A stretch of DNA of 64,000 nucleotides from Nautilus pompilius (taxonomy: Eukaryota > Mollusca > Cephalopoda > Nautilida > Nautilidae): positions 1-64,000 of the forward strand of contig JACATO010001745.1 in assembly GCA_018389105.1 (NCBI GenBank), written 5' to 3'. The translations under genes were made by a program, and so were the position numbers. The notes under the pieces were generated by a model. It saw only the letters and a list, made by a program, of their open reading frames with translations. It was not told where the DNA came from and did not search any database. Below, piece by piece: positions 1-12,502 of this stretch. Position 1 is the stretch's first letter. Every line of letters starts with the position of its first letter.

Positions 1-278
1 AAGTTGCCTGCTTGAACCATATGCTACACTGAGCGCAGCTATGAGCAGGCGGGCAATCACTAGGCAGCAGCGTTCAGATAATTGAGGCAAAAACGGTGAG
101 TTCAGAAACCATCAGGTGCAAGCAGAGTCAGAGGGGGGGAACATCGGGAGCGGAGCGATCGAAGCGTGTAGGCGTTAAAGGGGGGAGGCGCCGGAAGTCA
201 CAAGACCGGAAACCGATAGCTAGATATCCATCCCGCCTCCTCCCCCCCCCACGGCCGCGTCGAAGTGAATTCCGCTTC
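1..278 (-). other. 3' untranslated/flanking region of gene A
   Basis: This follows the stop codon of gene A on the minus strand. Read on the minus strand it shares a short block with the 3' flanks of genes 1, 2 and 4: CTTGTGACTTCCGGCGCC (plus-strand 187-204) recurs just after the stop of gene 4 and, diverged, after genes 1 and 2. The similarity supports homology of the 3' ends. The plus-strand reading frame across 96-419 is antisense to this region and to exon 5, and does not look like a gene. Confidence 0.5.
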
Positions 279-3200
279 CTATTGAACGAAGTCAGCGGAG
301 ATCGTCATCAGGTCGGCTTTTTTAAAGGAACCTGTAAAAACAACAAGAGAAGAGATGATACCAAAACAAAGGAACGAACGAGAGAAAAGGGGCAGCGAAG
401 TCAGCGGGGGATAAAGTGACCACTAAAGACGGACGGACCCCCTCTCCCCCTGGTGTCAGTTTTCTACGCCAGATAACAATGGAGGATTAGCAACAGATTC
501 ACTGAGGGGGGGGGAGAGAAAAAACCCAGCTGAGGCTTTTTAGTTTTTAGATGTAAGAGGAACTGACGGCATTGGTAGGAGGGAGAAATTACGTCTTCGG
601 CACTTCCGGTTCGTTAATGGTAAGGGGGAAAAAAAGAGGCACTGCAAGGGGGGGGGGCTTATTTACTCATTCGTACAGAGACGAATTTCTCGGGGTCGTG
701 ACGGAATCAAGTTCTGCGCTTACGTGCGATTTAGACGAGCAGTCGGTCGGCCAGTTAACCCTTTAACAACTGCAATTTCCGTATCCACGACCCGGTATTT
801 GTTGAACTTTAAATTCTTGATTCAACAGTAGGACTTCATTGAGATGTATTCTTTTTTTTATGGCATGGAGACGCGGTGTTTCCTCCCCCCCCAACCACTC
901 ACCATATTCCCACCTCTGCTTTCCTGTTGACGCTGAGTACATGAACACGGGAAACTCTGATGTCTTTTCCCAGGAACAAGGACCTCTCTTGTTAATTATC
1001 CCCATCCATCCAAGATCTTTTGTGCAGCCATTGTAACAGCAGTTGATGAAGTAGTATCTTTTCAAGTGAAGTCTTTGGTGAACAAGACAAAAAGATCAGC
1101 AAATCACATTTAAAAATAGGAACTCTGAGATAGGATGCGAAACATTCAAACGAGATTTTTTCACTTTTAAATAAGTATAGGTTTTCTGAGATCTAACTAC
1201 ATTCCATTCGATGCTTACTGTCTCGTTCTGCTTTTCGAAATCGTGTCTTCATCTTATTCCTAAAAGACCTCAGTGTCCTTTTGGTGCGCAGGGTCACGCC
1301 AAAGATGTCTTCGCAGAAACGTTAAGATAAACCGAGCGGAATTAATGTAGGAAATCGTGCAACAGGATAAGTAATAAGAGCGTTTGATCAGTCACCACCA
1401 TGCACCCGCTTTGAAAATTTTAGCAATACTAATTGAAAGACAGTTTCTTTTTACACTCACCCCTTATCTCCACGAATGGAGAAATAGTTGAGGTCCGCAC
1501 TCGCACCGAGATCGGTCCAGGGAGACCGGAGAAGTCTGTCCACGGAAAACCAGCTCTCCTTCGTCGAGTTCCTTCCGTCGAATCTCAGCTCGAGAACGTT
1601 TTTTACCGTCTTCGTAAAAAACAAACTTCACCTGTGGGAGTTGAGATAATGGCAGCGGTGATAAACAGTAGTTTAAAGGACATCAGAAATTGTTAACAGG
1701 GGTTCACAACAAATATATCAGCTGAGGGAAAGGGGGTTAATGCCCAAATTCTGGCCGGATTTGCACGACCCGAGCCAAGTTTATTTAGTTTTCAAGACAC
1801 ACTAAGGGCTTTGTTCCGGATGTAGTTTATTGCGTGTCTGACGTCTTCGACGACGGCGAGATCATGTGACAGGCGAATTAAAGGCAAAGGGGGGGGACAG
1901 AAGAGAATGAAAGGGTCAATGAAGCGGGACGTAAAAGGTAATCTAGAAACCGAGTAACAGAAATGAGTAAGACTATGGTATTCTTTCTTTCGTTCGTTTT
2001 GATATAAGGTGACTTAGAGATTAACGCCTCACTCGATGGATTAGGCCAGCCTCGTTCCCGCTTGGACCAATTAAAGAAGGGTGAAACGTTTCGTGGGTTT
2101 GTCCCTATTAATTCAAAGAAAATTTCAGAGTTCTGCTGTATCTACACCGTTTTTGGTGTAGGATTTAGTTAATCTTCCATCTTGGCCCCACACAGATGTC
2201 GTTCGAATGATAGCGATTACTCCGATCGCATAAACGAGAGAAAGAGGGGAAAACGTGAAACACGGAAGAAAAATAGCATCGGGCGAGAATTCGTCTCCCC
2301 TCATCTTTAATAACGGATATAAAGAAGAATGGAAATCGGGTTTCCCAGGTATAGATAGGACGTTAGATGTAAATGACGTGTAAAGTTGATGTTTTGGTTT
2401 TGAGCAGGACTAGGCTATTCTGCCCGATTTTGAGAGAACCCATCTTCTGTACGCATCCCCACCTGTCTCCCTAAGCTTAGTTTTAGGCTTGAAACCAACA
2501 GCAATTAAAGAAAAGCAACTTTCGAAGTGCACTGTTCAAGACGGAGAAAGCCCAGTAATGGATATGTTGACGGACAGCATACAACAAGCAGTCCTGATAC
2601 AGACTCTATCCCAGAAGCAAACCAACAGAACCTTTTCTCTATTTAGTCCTCATCGACCATCGAGATCGAAACACTTCTTATTGAATATATATATACATAG
2701 GGGGTGTGTGCAAAAGTAGGTATACAGTAAGCATCACATCGAAGTTATAACATGTTAAAGGATACAATAATACCACAGGTCCGTGAACAATATCAGGAAG
2801 ATGACTTCTACTTTCAGCAAGATGGGGCGTCACCGCACTTTGCACTCACTGTGCGGTGCACTACTCAAAGGAGAGTTTCCCAACAGGTGGATTGGACCGT
2901 CGAGGAGCCGTCGACTGGCCGCCACGCTCGCCAGATCTAACCCCTATGGACTTCTTTTATGGGGATATGTAGAGGATAGGGTATTCGCACGCAAGCCACG
3001 CTCTGCTGACGACATGATTCAGTTCATCTTTCAGGCTTGTCAGGAAATTGATGCTGATAAAGACCTTTGTGCCAGAGTGTGCATGAGTGTCCGCTCTCGA
3101 TTAGAGGCTTGTATGAATAACAGGGGCAAGCAGTTTTAACATCTGAGGCATTAAGGCTGCGCTTGTTTTCACATGTATATGCGATATTGATTTGCTTGTA

Positions 3201-4661
3201 TAATAGATGCAATGAGTATTGTACGTGTTTTCTTTTTTCATATCTGTATACCTACTTTTGCACCCCCCCTGTATATGTTAACAAAATTCCACCGGCTGAA
3301 CTTACATTGATTCGTTCTAGCTCAGCCTCTGTATCCATTTACCTCCAGGAAATGTAAGAAGCTTTCAGTTTATGAATCTGCCATCAATCCCCCTACTTAG
3401 CAACTTTAGATTTGTATGGAAAAATATTTTAATAAACGCTTTGGTCTTTCTCCATATTTGATACGACCGTGGGCGCTAAGTGGCAACTCGTGATAAAAAC
3501 ACAGTTGGGCGCCAGACTATAGATTCTGATACAGAAAAAGTTACTGTAGCAAAAGAGAGAGAGCGATACGTTTAAAACCGGTGGAAATAGAGGCTGACTA
3601 AGCGTTAGCACATAAAGAAATGTGGCGCGCATTTACTAATTTGTCACCGTTCTGTAGGCAACTAGGTTCGTTACAACAGAGAAGAATCGGCAAAGGAAAG
3701 GTTAATTGTTTTCGTTACTAGAGAAAAGCCTTCGATCGCTATATATGTCGTTTCTCAGATAGAAAGATAATCATGTCTTCAGATTCTAGCGGATAAAATG
3801 AAATGGGAACCGTGTAGCTGCTTCCATATATATATATAAACCGGACAACTGAAAGTTACTTCCGGACATTTCTTGTCGCGGTGCGTTCTGGGATCGATTT
3901 CTTGGCGATCACGTGTCTTCGCCTCTAGAGTGCGCTTCAGCTTCAGAAATGGAATAGTATCGAGGCTGCCGTCGATGATGCTGATGTTAATTTGAAAAGA
4001 ACTCAGCTTCTCTGCAATCTTTTGGGTGGCCGGACAAACAGATGTCTGCCTCCCAACTTGAACGAGCCGTCGCTAAACTAAAACCAATAGGCAATTGAAG
4101 ATTTTATGACAATGGGTGAGGCCCACGAGAAGATGGGCAAAATTTATGGGAGATACAAGACCGAATTTGATCATGTTTGCACAAATTGTTAAATCTAACT
4201 TTCGGATACGGTAAACAGATCACGAAGGCAGAATCTAAGCAAATACGGATATATTTCCCTGGCCATTCTGAAAGAAGATACGAAATCCTTAAGAGATTAT
4301 AATATATTTATACGACTCTGAATTAACAGTGAAGTTAGGTCTGTAATTATCGCATTAGAGGTGTACACTTCATGATGCGGCATGATAGCGACTCGAACTT
4401 ACATGGCGGAGAAGCAGATGGATATGACGGACTGGTCGGCGAATTTATTCTACTCAAAAGATGATTACAATGACTTCCCTAATATTCTCTGTACGTTCAC
4501 GACCAAAGGGGGGGTGGTCGCTGATTTTGTGGTCGCGTTCTACCTACAGCCCTTGATATGATTTATTCTCTACCTGGGACTTTATCCGGATACACAGTTT
4601 TTCCTACTATACACAAAAAAAAACTGCATATAAGAGTTGCTATGGAAAATTATTATTATTA

Positions 4662-4693
<32 letters not shown>

Positions 4694-7600
4694 TATATTA
4701 TTATTATTATATTATTAGATGATATTCTGGTTGCATTTCCACGTAATAATCTGCGTTAGTTTTCTATACTGTCCTGGACACAGTTTAGTACACAACTGAC
4801 GTCACGGCCTACAGCAAGTCCCCCCCTTTCAATAAAACTCCTATTTCCTTATTCACCTCTCCGATGGGCAGGGTGTCCCAGAAGTCGATCAGCGGACTCC
4901 TGAAGACGGCATCGCAGGAGGTCCGGCCACAGTCGAGCCAGCGGCTGAGGTTGGCGGTCCCCATGAAGGCCTCGTAGATGTTGATGCCTGTTTTACTTTT
5001 AGCGGTAAACATCAAAAACCAGGTGTCACCTGAGGATAAAAACAACAACAACAACAAACAAACAAAGGGTCAGGCACGCGAGTATACAATAAGCATACCA
5101 ATGAGCGAAAATCTACCTTTACCCCATCCTTAGAGGGACCGGTCAGCGCCATGCGAGCCGGATCTTCCAGATCTCTATGGTTGCTGTTAGTAAAAAGGCA
5201 GGTAAAGATACATCCCGTCTACTATAATAACTGGAGGAGAATTAAGAAGCAACATTCGATCGCCTCTGCTTCTCATTACGTCGTATAGCGGTAGGATAGG
5301 TGAGGCGTGGTCCACGACGCGAGCTCTTCTATCCTCAGAGCGGGAGACATTAAAGCAACACCATCCGTCCCGAGTGGGTTAACAGCTGGCTCAATAACCG
5401 CCGGCGATCAGTTCTCTGGTTGGGCAGCCAGCAGACATTCGGCTCGTAATGAATGGGAGTAGAGAGCTAGGCGAGGGTTCGAAACCATACCGGCTCCGAG
5501 GTGTCCAAATATATTTATATATATATAAAAGTTTCAGCAAATCTTAACATCTCTAATAAAGCAGAGTATAACGTTTTAGATCTACGTTAAATTAAAATCG
5601 ATGGTAGACACTGGACCAGCAGGTATAACGTTAGCAAGAACGTTAATTAGCTTTAACTCTTTTGGCTCTTGAAATACAGGAACAATAATTTCTACCCGAT
5701 TCAAAGTTTCGAGACAGGAATGGTTTCGTCATATTTCGAATGCTCGACTTAACCTTCCACAAAAGCGCAAAAGAAACCGGATATTTAGAAACGGTCCGGA
5801 TATTTAGAAACGGTCAGTGAATCGCTCATGTGCTTGTTAATGGACATTTGTGAAGTTATTGATTAGGCAAAAAGATAGGAATCCTAATCTACCGTTCCCA
5901 GTGGATTGGGCGAGATTAAACAAACTGCAAGCATGTTTGCGGCAATAAAAATAAATAAATAAATAAATGGATTCCGGATTATGATGAGTCGGTGGAAAGG
6001 GGGACGAGGGAACACGTGGAGAACTGGCTCGTATAATAAATGGTTAGTTCCTCGGCGCCTTCACGCGTTGACGATTCCGTGTCGATCTGCTCTTATATCG
6101 TTAGCCACTCCACCCCTGGCTTGACATCTATAGGAACCGCTATCAAGTTAGCTGAATACGTAAAAACACAAAGATATCGCTTTACACATCATATAAAATA
6201 TTAAAGTATTAATTAAATCATGTCATGCAATGGCTTTTGTAAGTAAAATATTATTTTTCAAAAATAAATGGTTGAACTTTTTGTAAATAATCGGAAAGCT
6301 GCTACAGAATCTTCTAGTTTAAACTCATAAAACGGAAACGTGAAAGTTAATGACTAGAGATTTAGTCTCAGATAAGCATAGATTATATATATTATATATA
6401 TTTGTATTAATTTAATGATGGGGTTAGTAAAATGGGACAATTTAGTAAAAGAAATACATTTATCCTTTAAAAAATGAGATTGTAGAAGAAATTGCATCGT
6501 TAGCTTAGTAGGATTATGACCTTTAATAAAAATACTAAACTAATAGTAGTTCCTATACTATAAAATGGGCTGATATTTTATCAAATCCACTAAGATTTTC
6601 CATGAGTACTTATTCGTTGAGTTACTTGTTTAGACGAAAGATTACAATAGCATTCCCTTAAATGAAATAAATATTTACATTTATATTTGAAGCATACCTG
6701 GAATTGTAGACAGAATACATAGTGCAAAATCAGTGGCTTTCAGACAGTAATAGATATTAAAGGACGATAACCCTGGACAACGAAATGAAACGTTTTGTCT
6801 GCCACCGAGCAAAAGGTTGGCGATCTTAGCTAAATTTAGGGTGGTGATTTCAAATACGCAGTCAAAATTTGGCCAGGACGTCAGGTTTTTGAGATATGCA
6901 TAAGAAGGAATTTCACCACTAACGCTATATTATGACGTATGTTATATGAACCATATAAAGCTTGGACAACAATTGCCATGGCAGACAACAGATGCATGAG
7001 AAAGACTGATAAAAGCAGTATGGAAGATATGGGATGCATTTAACTTACATAGTAGGTACACCATTCAAATGTTCAAAAATGCTTCAGACGCCTGTTCTTG
7101 CGCTTATGTGAGGTATCAGTCTCCCTTTGGAAGAACCAACAGTAATCACACATCATGCTGGGTTTTAATTTGCCCTGATATCTACTTTGCATCACCTTTA
7201 TGTCTTGGTGGAACCTTTCACCATGCTCAGCACTGACAACCCCTAGATTGGTTGGAAAAAAATCAAGATGCAAATGCAGAACACGCATCTTTAGAGACAT
7301 CCTGGCACCCATTCGCTGATACGCCATTAGCATGTTTACCACATACTCAGCATAGTGCTTAGCTCTATATTTGCCAAGAAAGTTCTGTACAACTAAAATA
7401 GATGCTTCCCATGCTGCAGACATCAGTGGGTTCAGCTTATTTTTGAAACCGTCATCACGCATCAGTTCTCGAATTTCGGGCCCCACAAAAATTCCTTTGA
7501 GTTTAGCTTCACTTTTGTCAGCACCAAACTTCTCTCTCAGTTACTTGAAGCCTTCACTGTCTTTATTCATGACTTTGACAAAGTTTTTCATAAGGCCGAG

Positions 7601-8921
7601 TTTCATATGAAGTGGCGGAAGGTAGACATTTTGAGGGTCTACCAATGGCATATGTAACACACTGTACCTGCCAACTACAGGTTCCTGTCACTGAGGCCAG
7701 TCTTTTTGAGTGTAATGGTTGGCATCATCACGGCTGTTCCAAAGACACAAGAAACACACGTGGTTTGTGTACCCTAGCTGCAATCCGAGGAGGAGAGGAA
7801 TAACTTTGAGATCACCACAAGTTTTCCATTTATGATCCAAATAACGTCCCTTTCAAAAGAGTTCCACCGACTCGTTTCAGGCCAACTGCATGACCTATAG
7901 GAACCGAAACCTTTTGGTTACCATGATGTAACAGCACAGCTTTAAGACTTAGTTTGCTACAGTCTATGAATAACCTCCATTTACCAGTCACGTGCCATAA
8001 CTAAAAAACGAGACGTCCAAGAGCAAAACGGTTTTCGGATTTGACATCAGCGTGCGAAATTCTACAAAGTGAGAATGATGATGTTCCGGTGGCAGAATCA
8101 TTGTTTTCCCGTGTAATTTACTACGTCTCAACACAGATATGGAATTTATATGTATAGCACGATAAAAATGGTAAAAAACTAATCTGTTGACGAAGAAAAC
8201 AAGATTAAGCGCAGAAAATCCAATAGATAATAATGGTTACAGGCGTTGGAGAACAGAGAGATAGCAAAATAGATGAAGGGAGACGTCAGGGCCCACATTG
8301 ATTAACCAAACCCAGAAGTGTATAGACGATGCAATAAATACTTCTCTAAAAAACGACGGATGAGATCTTATTACTGTATATGGCCCCCAGTTCATTAGTT
8401 ATCGCTACTTTGAAGTGCAATTCATGTTGGTAAACTATTAAATAATAACGAAAGCACGAGTGCACGTGGTAAAACTGGCAGTCAAAAAACTTCGAATTCT
8501 TGTAAAATTTATATTGATTATCCCATCGATATTCACCCAGACGCTCTGACATCCAGCCGAGAGCAGTTGCCAAATTATACTTTCGGTTCGACGCTAATAA
8601 CTTAAGTTAAACTATGGTGAATATTTAAAAGACGGCATTTCGAAACAAAAGCACATTTTATAAAAGCAACCGCCATTTCCATCAAAGTCCGACTAAATCC
8701 ATAATGCCGACGGCTTTGAAACAGTATTACGTATGCAAATTAGTGGTAGGGTTTGGTCTGGGGGCAAGTGTATCTTACAGGAAAAAACCTGTCTCTGGCG
8801 GGTTCGAGCTGTCTGGTGCCATGCTGTTGAGGTAACCAAGCTAGATTTGAATCCCATACCAGGGTGTAATCGCTTTTTTGTCGTTGTTGTTGGAGGCCCC
8901 CTGACACTAATAGGCCAAGTC

Positions 8922-8956
<35 letters not shown>

Positions 8957-11900
8957 GTGTGGTGTGTGTACGTGTGCGTGTGTGTGTGTGTTTCAAATTT
9001 TAGCACCAGTGTTTGCACGCTTCGATCGGTTGGCTTCGCTACTGGTAACTGCATGAACTGTTCAACTCCATCGATATCCTAACCAGCATCGCAGCGGCAA
9101 CTGTTTTGTCTGATAGCTTATGAACCGACCCGATAAACAGCTCGGCGCTTCTGCGGGCGGGACGGCGTCCTCACAGCTAATCGTTACGGGGAATAATGCG
9201 CTCCCGAGTCGGCGAGGTCGGCGGAGGGAGAGGACCTCGGGAGGGGAGCTAACCCTGCCGAGAAACTTCGAGCGGGCGCGTCAAGATCCTTTGATTACCG
9301 CCTGTTGGGTCGGAAACGTGTTTTTTTTTTTACATTTAATCCCCTTTATTTCTTTGTTGGGTGTAAGTACTTCGGAATATGCCCTTTCACGGCGGAACCT
9401 TAGCAACTAGAGACCCCTAATTTAGGTGTAAGTACTTCGGAATATGCCTTTCACGGCGGCCTTAGCAACTAGAGACCCCTAATTTTGGGTGTAAGTACTT
9501 CGGAATATTACCCTTTCACGGCGGAACCTTAGCAACTAGAGACCCTAATTTTGGGTGTAAGTACTTCGGAATATACCTTTTCACGGCGGAACCTTAGCAA
9601 CTAGAGACCCCTAATTTTGGGTGTAAGTACTTCGGAATCTACCCTTTCACGGCGGAACCTTAGCACCTAGAGACCCCTAATTTTGGGTGTAAGTACTTCG
9701 GAATCTACCTTTTCACGGCGGAACCTTAGCAACTAGAGACCCCTAATTTTGGGTGTAAGTACTTCGGAATATACCTTTTCACGGCGGAACCTTAGCAACT
9801 AGAGACCCCTAATTTTAGGTGTAAGTACTTCGGAATATACCCTTTCACGGCGGAACCTTAGCAACTAGAGACCCCTAATTTTGGGTGTAAGTACTACTTC
9901 GAATCTACCTTTTCACGGCGGAACCTTAGCAACTAGAGACCCCTAATTTTGGGTGTAAGTACTTCGGAATATACCCTTTCACGGCGGAACCTTAGCACTA
10001 GAGACCCCTAATTTGGGTGTAAGTACTTCGGAATATACCTACCCTTTTCACGGCGGAACCTTAGCAATAGCTAGAGACCCCTAATTTTGGGTGTAAGTAC
10101 TTCGGAATATACCCTTTCACGGCGGAACCTTAGCAACTAGAGACCCCTAATTTTGGGTGTAAGTACTTCGGAATCTACCCTTTCACGGCGGACCTTAGCA
10201 ACTAGAGACCCCTATTTTGGGTGTAAGTACTTCGGAATTACCCTTCACGGCGGAACCTTAGCAACTAGAGACCCCTAATTTTGGGTGTAAGTATTCGGAA
10301 TCTACCTTTTCACGGCGGAACCTAGCAACTAGAGACCCCTATTTTGGGTGTAAGTACTTCGGAATATACCTTTCACGGCGGAAACCTTAGCAACTAGAGA
10401 CCCCTAATTTTAGGTGTAAGTACTTCGGAATATACCCTTTCACGGCGGAACCTTAGCAACTAGAGACCCCTAATTTTAGGTGTAAGTACTTCGGAATCTA
10501 CCCTTTCACGGCGGAACCTTAGCACCTAGAGACCCCTAATTTTAGGTGTAAGTACTCGGAATCTACCCTTCACGACGGAATCTTAGCACCTAGAGACCCT
10601 AATTTTAGGTGTAAGTACTTCGGAATATGCCTTTCACGGCGGAACCTTAGCAACTAGAGACCCAATTTTTGGGTGTAAGTACTTCGGAATATGCCCTTTC
10701 ACGGCGGAACCTTAGCAAACGAGACCCCTAATTTTGGGTGTAGTACTTCGGAATATACCTACCCTTTCACGGCGGAACCTTAGCACACTAGAGACCCCAA
10801 TTTTGGTGTAAGTACTTCGGAATCTACCCTTTCACGGCGGAACCTAGCAACCTAGAGACCCCTAATTTTAGGTGTAATACTTCGGAATCTACCCTTTCAC
10901 GGTGGAACCTTAGCACCTAGAGACCCATAATTTTAGGTGTAAGTACTTCGGATATGCCCTTTCACCGGCGGAACCTTAGCACCTAGAGACCCCTAATTTT
11001 GGGTGTAAGTACTTCGGAATATGCCCTTTCACGGCGGAACCTTAGCACCTAGAGACCCATAATTTTAGGTGTAAGTATTTCGGAATCTACCCTTTCACGG
11101 CGGAACCTTAGCACCTACAGACCCCTAATTTTAGGTGTAAGTACTTCGGAATATGCCCTTTCACGGCGGAACCTTAGCAACTAGAGACCCCTAATTTTGG
11201 GTGTAAGTACTTCGGAATATGCCTTTTCACGGCGGAACCTTAGCAACTAGAGACCCCTAATTTTGGGTGTAAGTACTTCGGAATATACCCTTTCACGGCG
11301 GAACCTTAGCAACTAGAGACCCCTAATTTTGGGTGTAAATACTTCGGAATATACACTTTCACGGCGGAACCTTAGCAACTAGAGACCCCTAATTTTGTGT
11401 GTAAGTACTTCGGAATATACCTTTTCACGGCGGAACCTTAGCAACTAGAGACCCCTAATTTTGGGTGTAAGTACTTCGGAATATACCCTTTCACGGCGGA
11501 ACCTTAGCAACTAGAGACCCCTAATTTTGAGTGTAAGTACTTCGGAATATGCCCTTTCACGGCGGAACCTTAGCAACTAGAGACCCCTAATTTTGGGTGT
11601 AAGTACTTCGGAATATACCTTTCACGGCGGAACCTTAGCAACTAGAGACCCCTAATTTTGGGTGTAAGTACTTCGGAATCTACCCTTTCACGGCGGAACC
11701 TTAGCAACTAGAGACCCCTAATTTTAGGTGTAAGTACTTCGGAATCTACCCTTTCACGGCGGAACCTTAGCAACTAGAAGAGGCTCCTGTTTTTTTTGGG
11801 TGTACGTACTTCAGAATCTGGGGAAGGTTTTAAGCTACTGCACCTTGATCTGGGTACCCCAGCTAGTAATATATTATATATAAGGGAAGCAACAAGTGCA

Positions 11901-12313
11901 AAATAGCATTCAACATACGTTAAACTCACCGCGCACCGCTCGATAGCTGGGCGGAATGACCAACTAGCCATCTAAAATAAAAGGGAATGTTCATTCATAC
12001 CTTGGTACACGGCGTAAAAGAGACTGTCGCCTTCTTGCCTCTGAAGCTGGACAGAGTCATCTCGGTCGTTGGTGAGTCGGCACCTGTTCCGGGAGCCGTA
12101 CGCAAACACGCTGCACCTGGAGTTTTCCAAACAGTCTTTGCCGCATCCGACTCTGCTTGCACCCGTCGACTTGTATTTTCCCGGATGATTCGCGATTATC
12201 CCGAATCCCTTGATTTGCCTGAACCTCTGGGTCTTGATCTTGCCCCTTTCCGACGCCCATAGCGCGGCGTCGAAAGCGATTAGAAGCAAGGTGAAGTTTC
12301 TGAAATATCCCAT
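279..12313 (-). CDS. Gene A: secreted PAN/apple-domain protein, five exons (one apparent frameshift)
   Basis: Exons on the minus strand: 12313-12001, 5029-4857, 1631-1461, 1072-903 and 331-279 (TAG stop). Every junction has an AG acceptor and GT donor, in phases 1, 0, 2, 1, identical to the paralogues to the right. Exon 1 begins MGYFRNFTLLLIAF, a signal peptide, followed by a PAN-like domain with cysteines at about 57, 61, 67 and 78. Exons 2-4 carry the family's C-terminal module (TAKSKTGINIYEAFMGTAN; DRLLRSPWTDL; GWMGIINKRGPCSWE). Exon 5 ends KKADLMTISADFVQ. Expected length is about 292 aa. Exon 3 is 171 nt rather than 170 because a run of five A after the GGT codon (near 1605) is six here, which shifts the frame; this is either a real lesion or a sequencing error. 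The acceptor of exon 4 was chosen for frame. Function is unknown; secretion is inferred from the leader. Confidence 0.75.
1632..2696. other. Part of intron 2 of gene A, no feature seen
   Basis: Non-coding sequence between exon 3 of gene A and the transposon remnant. I see no coding signal, RNA gene or strong repeat in it. Confidence 0.4.
2697..3276 (+). mobile_element. Tc1/mariner-superfamily element, short decayed copy with terminal inverted repeats
   Basis: The ends form an inverted repeat. The left end near 2699-2727 reads GTGCAAAAGTAGGTATACAG after a G run, and the right end near 3247-3276 is its reverse complement before TA. Between them are about 390 bases that encode, in two frames, the C-terminal part of a DDE transposase: YFQQDGASPHFALTVR (around the second catalytic Asp) in the frame beginning 2752, then FPNRWIG, LLWGYVEDRVFARKP and DDMIQF in the frame beginning 2783. 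The residues expected around the third catalytic acid lie in yet another frame, so the gene has at least two frameshifts and lacks its N-terminal DNA-binding half. It is a non-autonomous, internally deleted copy lying in intron 2 of gene A. Confidence 0.8.
3277..4649. other. Part of intron 2 of gene A, no feature seen
   Basis: AT-rich non-coding stretch. It includes a short TATATA run near 3829-3840 and no recognisable coding or RNA gene. Confidence 0.4.
4650..4719. repeat. (ATT)n microsatellite
   Basis: Interrupted ATT trinucleotide run in intron 2 of gene A, close to the exon 2 donor. The same trinucleotide expands in introns of several paralogues. Confidence 0.9.
5030..6160. repeat. Segmental duplication, left copy (intron 1 of gene A next to exon 2)
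   Basis: Nearly identical in the same orientation to 62891-64000, and the match runs off the right window edge. It covers the start of exon 2 and the adjoining intron 1 of gene A. Differences are few: an extra copy of CCGGATATTTAGAAACGGT near 5778-5815 here, an 8-base insertion near 6068, and scattered single-base changes. A GGTTCGAAACC pol III B-box-like sequence (5478-5488) suggests an old SINE inside the block. Confidence 0.9.
6161..7072. other. Intron 1 of gene A, AT-rich, no feature seen
   Basis: AT-rich sequence with stops in all frames. I see no repeat or RNA gene in it. Confidence 0.4.
7073..7985 (-). pseudogene. Decayed member of a repetitive metazoan protein family (mobile-element type)
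   Basis: On the minus strand the last 137 codons (7486-7073) are open: GPEIRELMRDDGFKNKLN, then VSAEHGERFHQDIKVMQSRY and MMCDYCWFFQRE. I recall this motif string (GERFHQDI..RYQG..MMADYCW) from an uncharacterised, high-copy family found in cnidarians, arthropods and molluscs. Upstream the homology continues through an in-frame TAA (EGFK*LREKFG) to LPPLHMKLGLMKNFVKVMN, GLQLGYTNHVCFLC and, after a frameshift, WRLFIDCSKLSLKAVLLHHG near 7900-7985. At least two stops and one frameshift mark it as dead. It sits inside intron 1 of gene A in the same orientation. Whether the family is a transposon-encoded protein is my inference from its repetitive, decayed state. Confidence 0.65.
7986..8769. other. 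Intron 1 of gene A, no feature seen
   Basis: Non-coding. The short open frame on the minus strand at 8573-8346 resembles nothing I recognise. Confidence 0.35.
8770..8880 (+). mobile_element. Possible tRNA-derived SINE head
   Basis: Contains ATTTGAATCCCATACCAGGG, a good pol III B-box followed by a tRNA-like stem half, preceded by GCGGGTTCGAGC. No complete cloverleaf and no clear 3' tail were recognised, so this is a tentative SINE call and not a tRNA gene. Confidence 0.3.
8922..8992. repeat. (TG)n microsatellite
   Basis: About 70 bases of GT dinucleotides with occasional C/A interruptions. The open frames on both strands across it are low-complexity artefacts. Confidence 0.95.
8993..9357. 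other. Spacer before the 66-bp array, no feature seen
   Basis: Non-coding stretch in intron 1 of gene A, moderately GC-rich in 9160-9290 and ending in a T run. I see no gene. Confidence 0.35.
9358..11788. repeat. 66-bp tandem satellite array, about 37 units
   Basis: The unit starts GGGTGTAAGTACTTCGGAAT, continues through TTTCACGGCGGAACCTTAGC and ends CTAGAGACCCCTAATTTT, about 66 bases. It repeats head to tail for about 2.4 kb with single-base indels. Variants (AATATAC, AATCTAC, AATATGC; GCAACTAG, GCACCTAG) are grouped locally; for example GCACCTAG units cluster at 10520-11110. Every unit carries GTAAGT on the plus strand, a perfect splice-donor hexamer, antisense to gene A whose intron 1 contains the array. 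A final degenerate unit runs to about 11815. Confidence 0.97.
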
Positions 12314-12470
12314 GTCTTCTCGATCGGCTCCAGCGAACTCCGGCGGCCTCCCAGCAGATCAGTCGATAATCTGCTCCACGTTGATTGTCGCGGGTGCGGT
12401 GGACTTCGAGGACTGGCGGCTCCGCCAGGATGAACTCGACAGTAGAGTTTCTAAACACGTGCCCGTCCTG

Positions 12471-12502
<32 letters not shown>
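12314..12502 (-). promoter_or_regulatory. 5' leader/upstream region of gene A, ending in a (GT)n run
   Basis: Directly upstream of the gene A start codon on the minus strand. A (GT)n run occupies 12474-12502. No TATA box was recognised and no CRE was found at the distance seen in genes 2-4. The long overlapping frames here are shadows of exon 1. Confidence 0.35.

Noticed and set aside
9358-11788. CRISPR-like array
   Set aside because: Units are contiguous 66-bp tandem copies with no variable spacers, in a eukaryotic intron.
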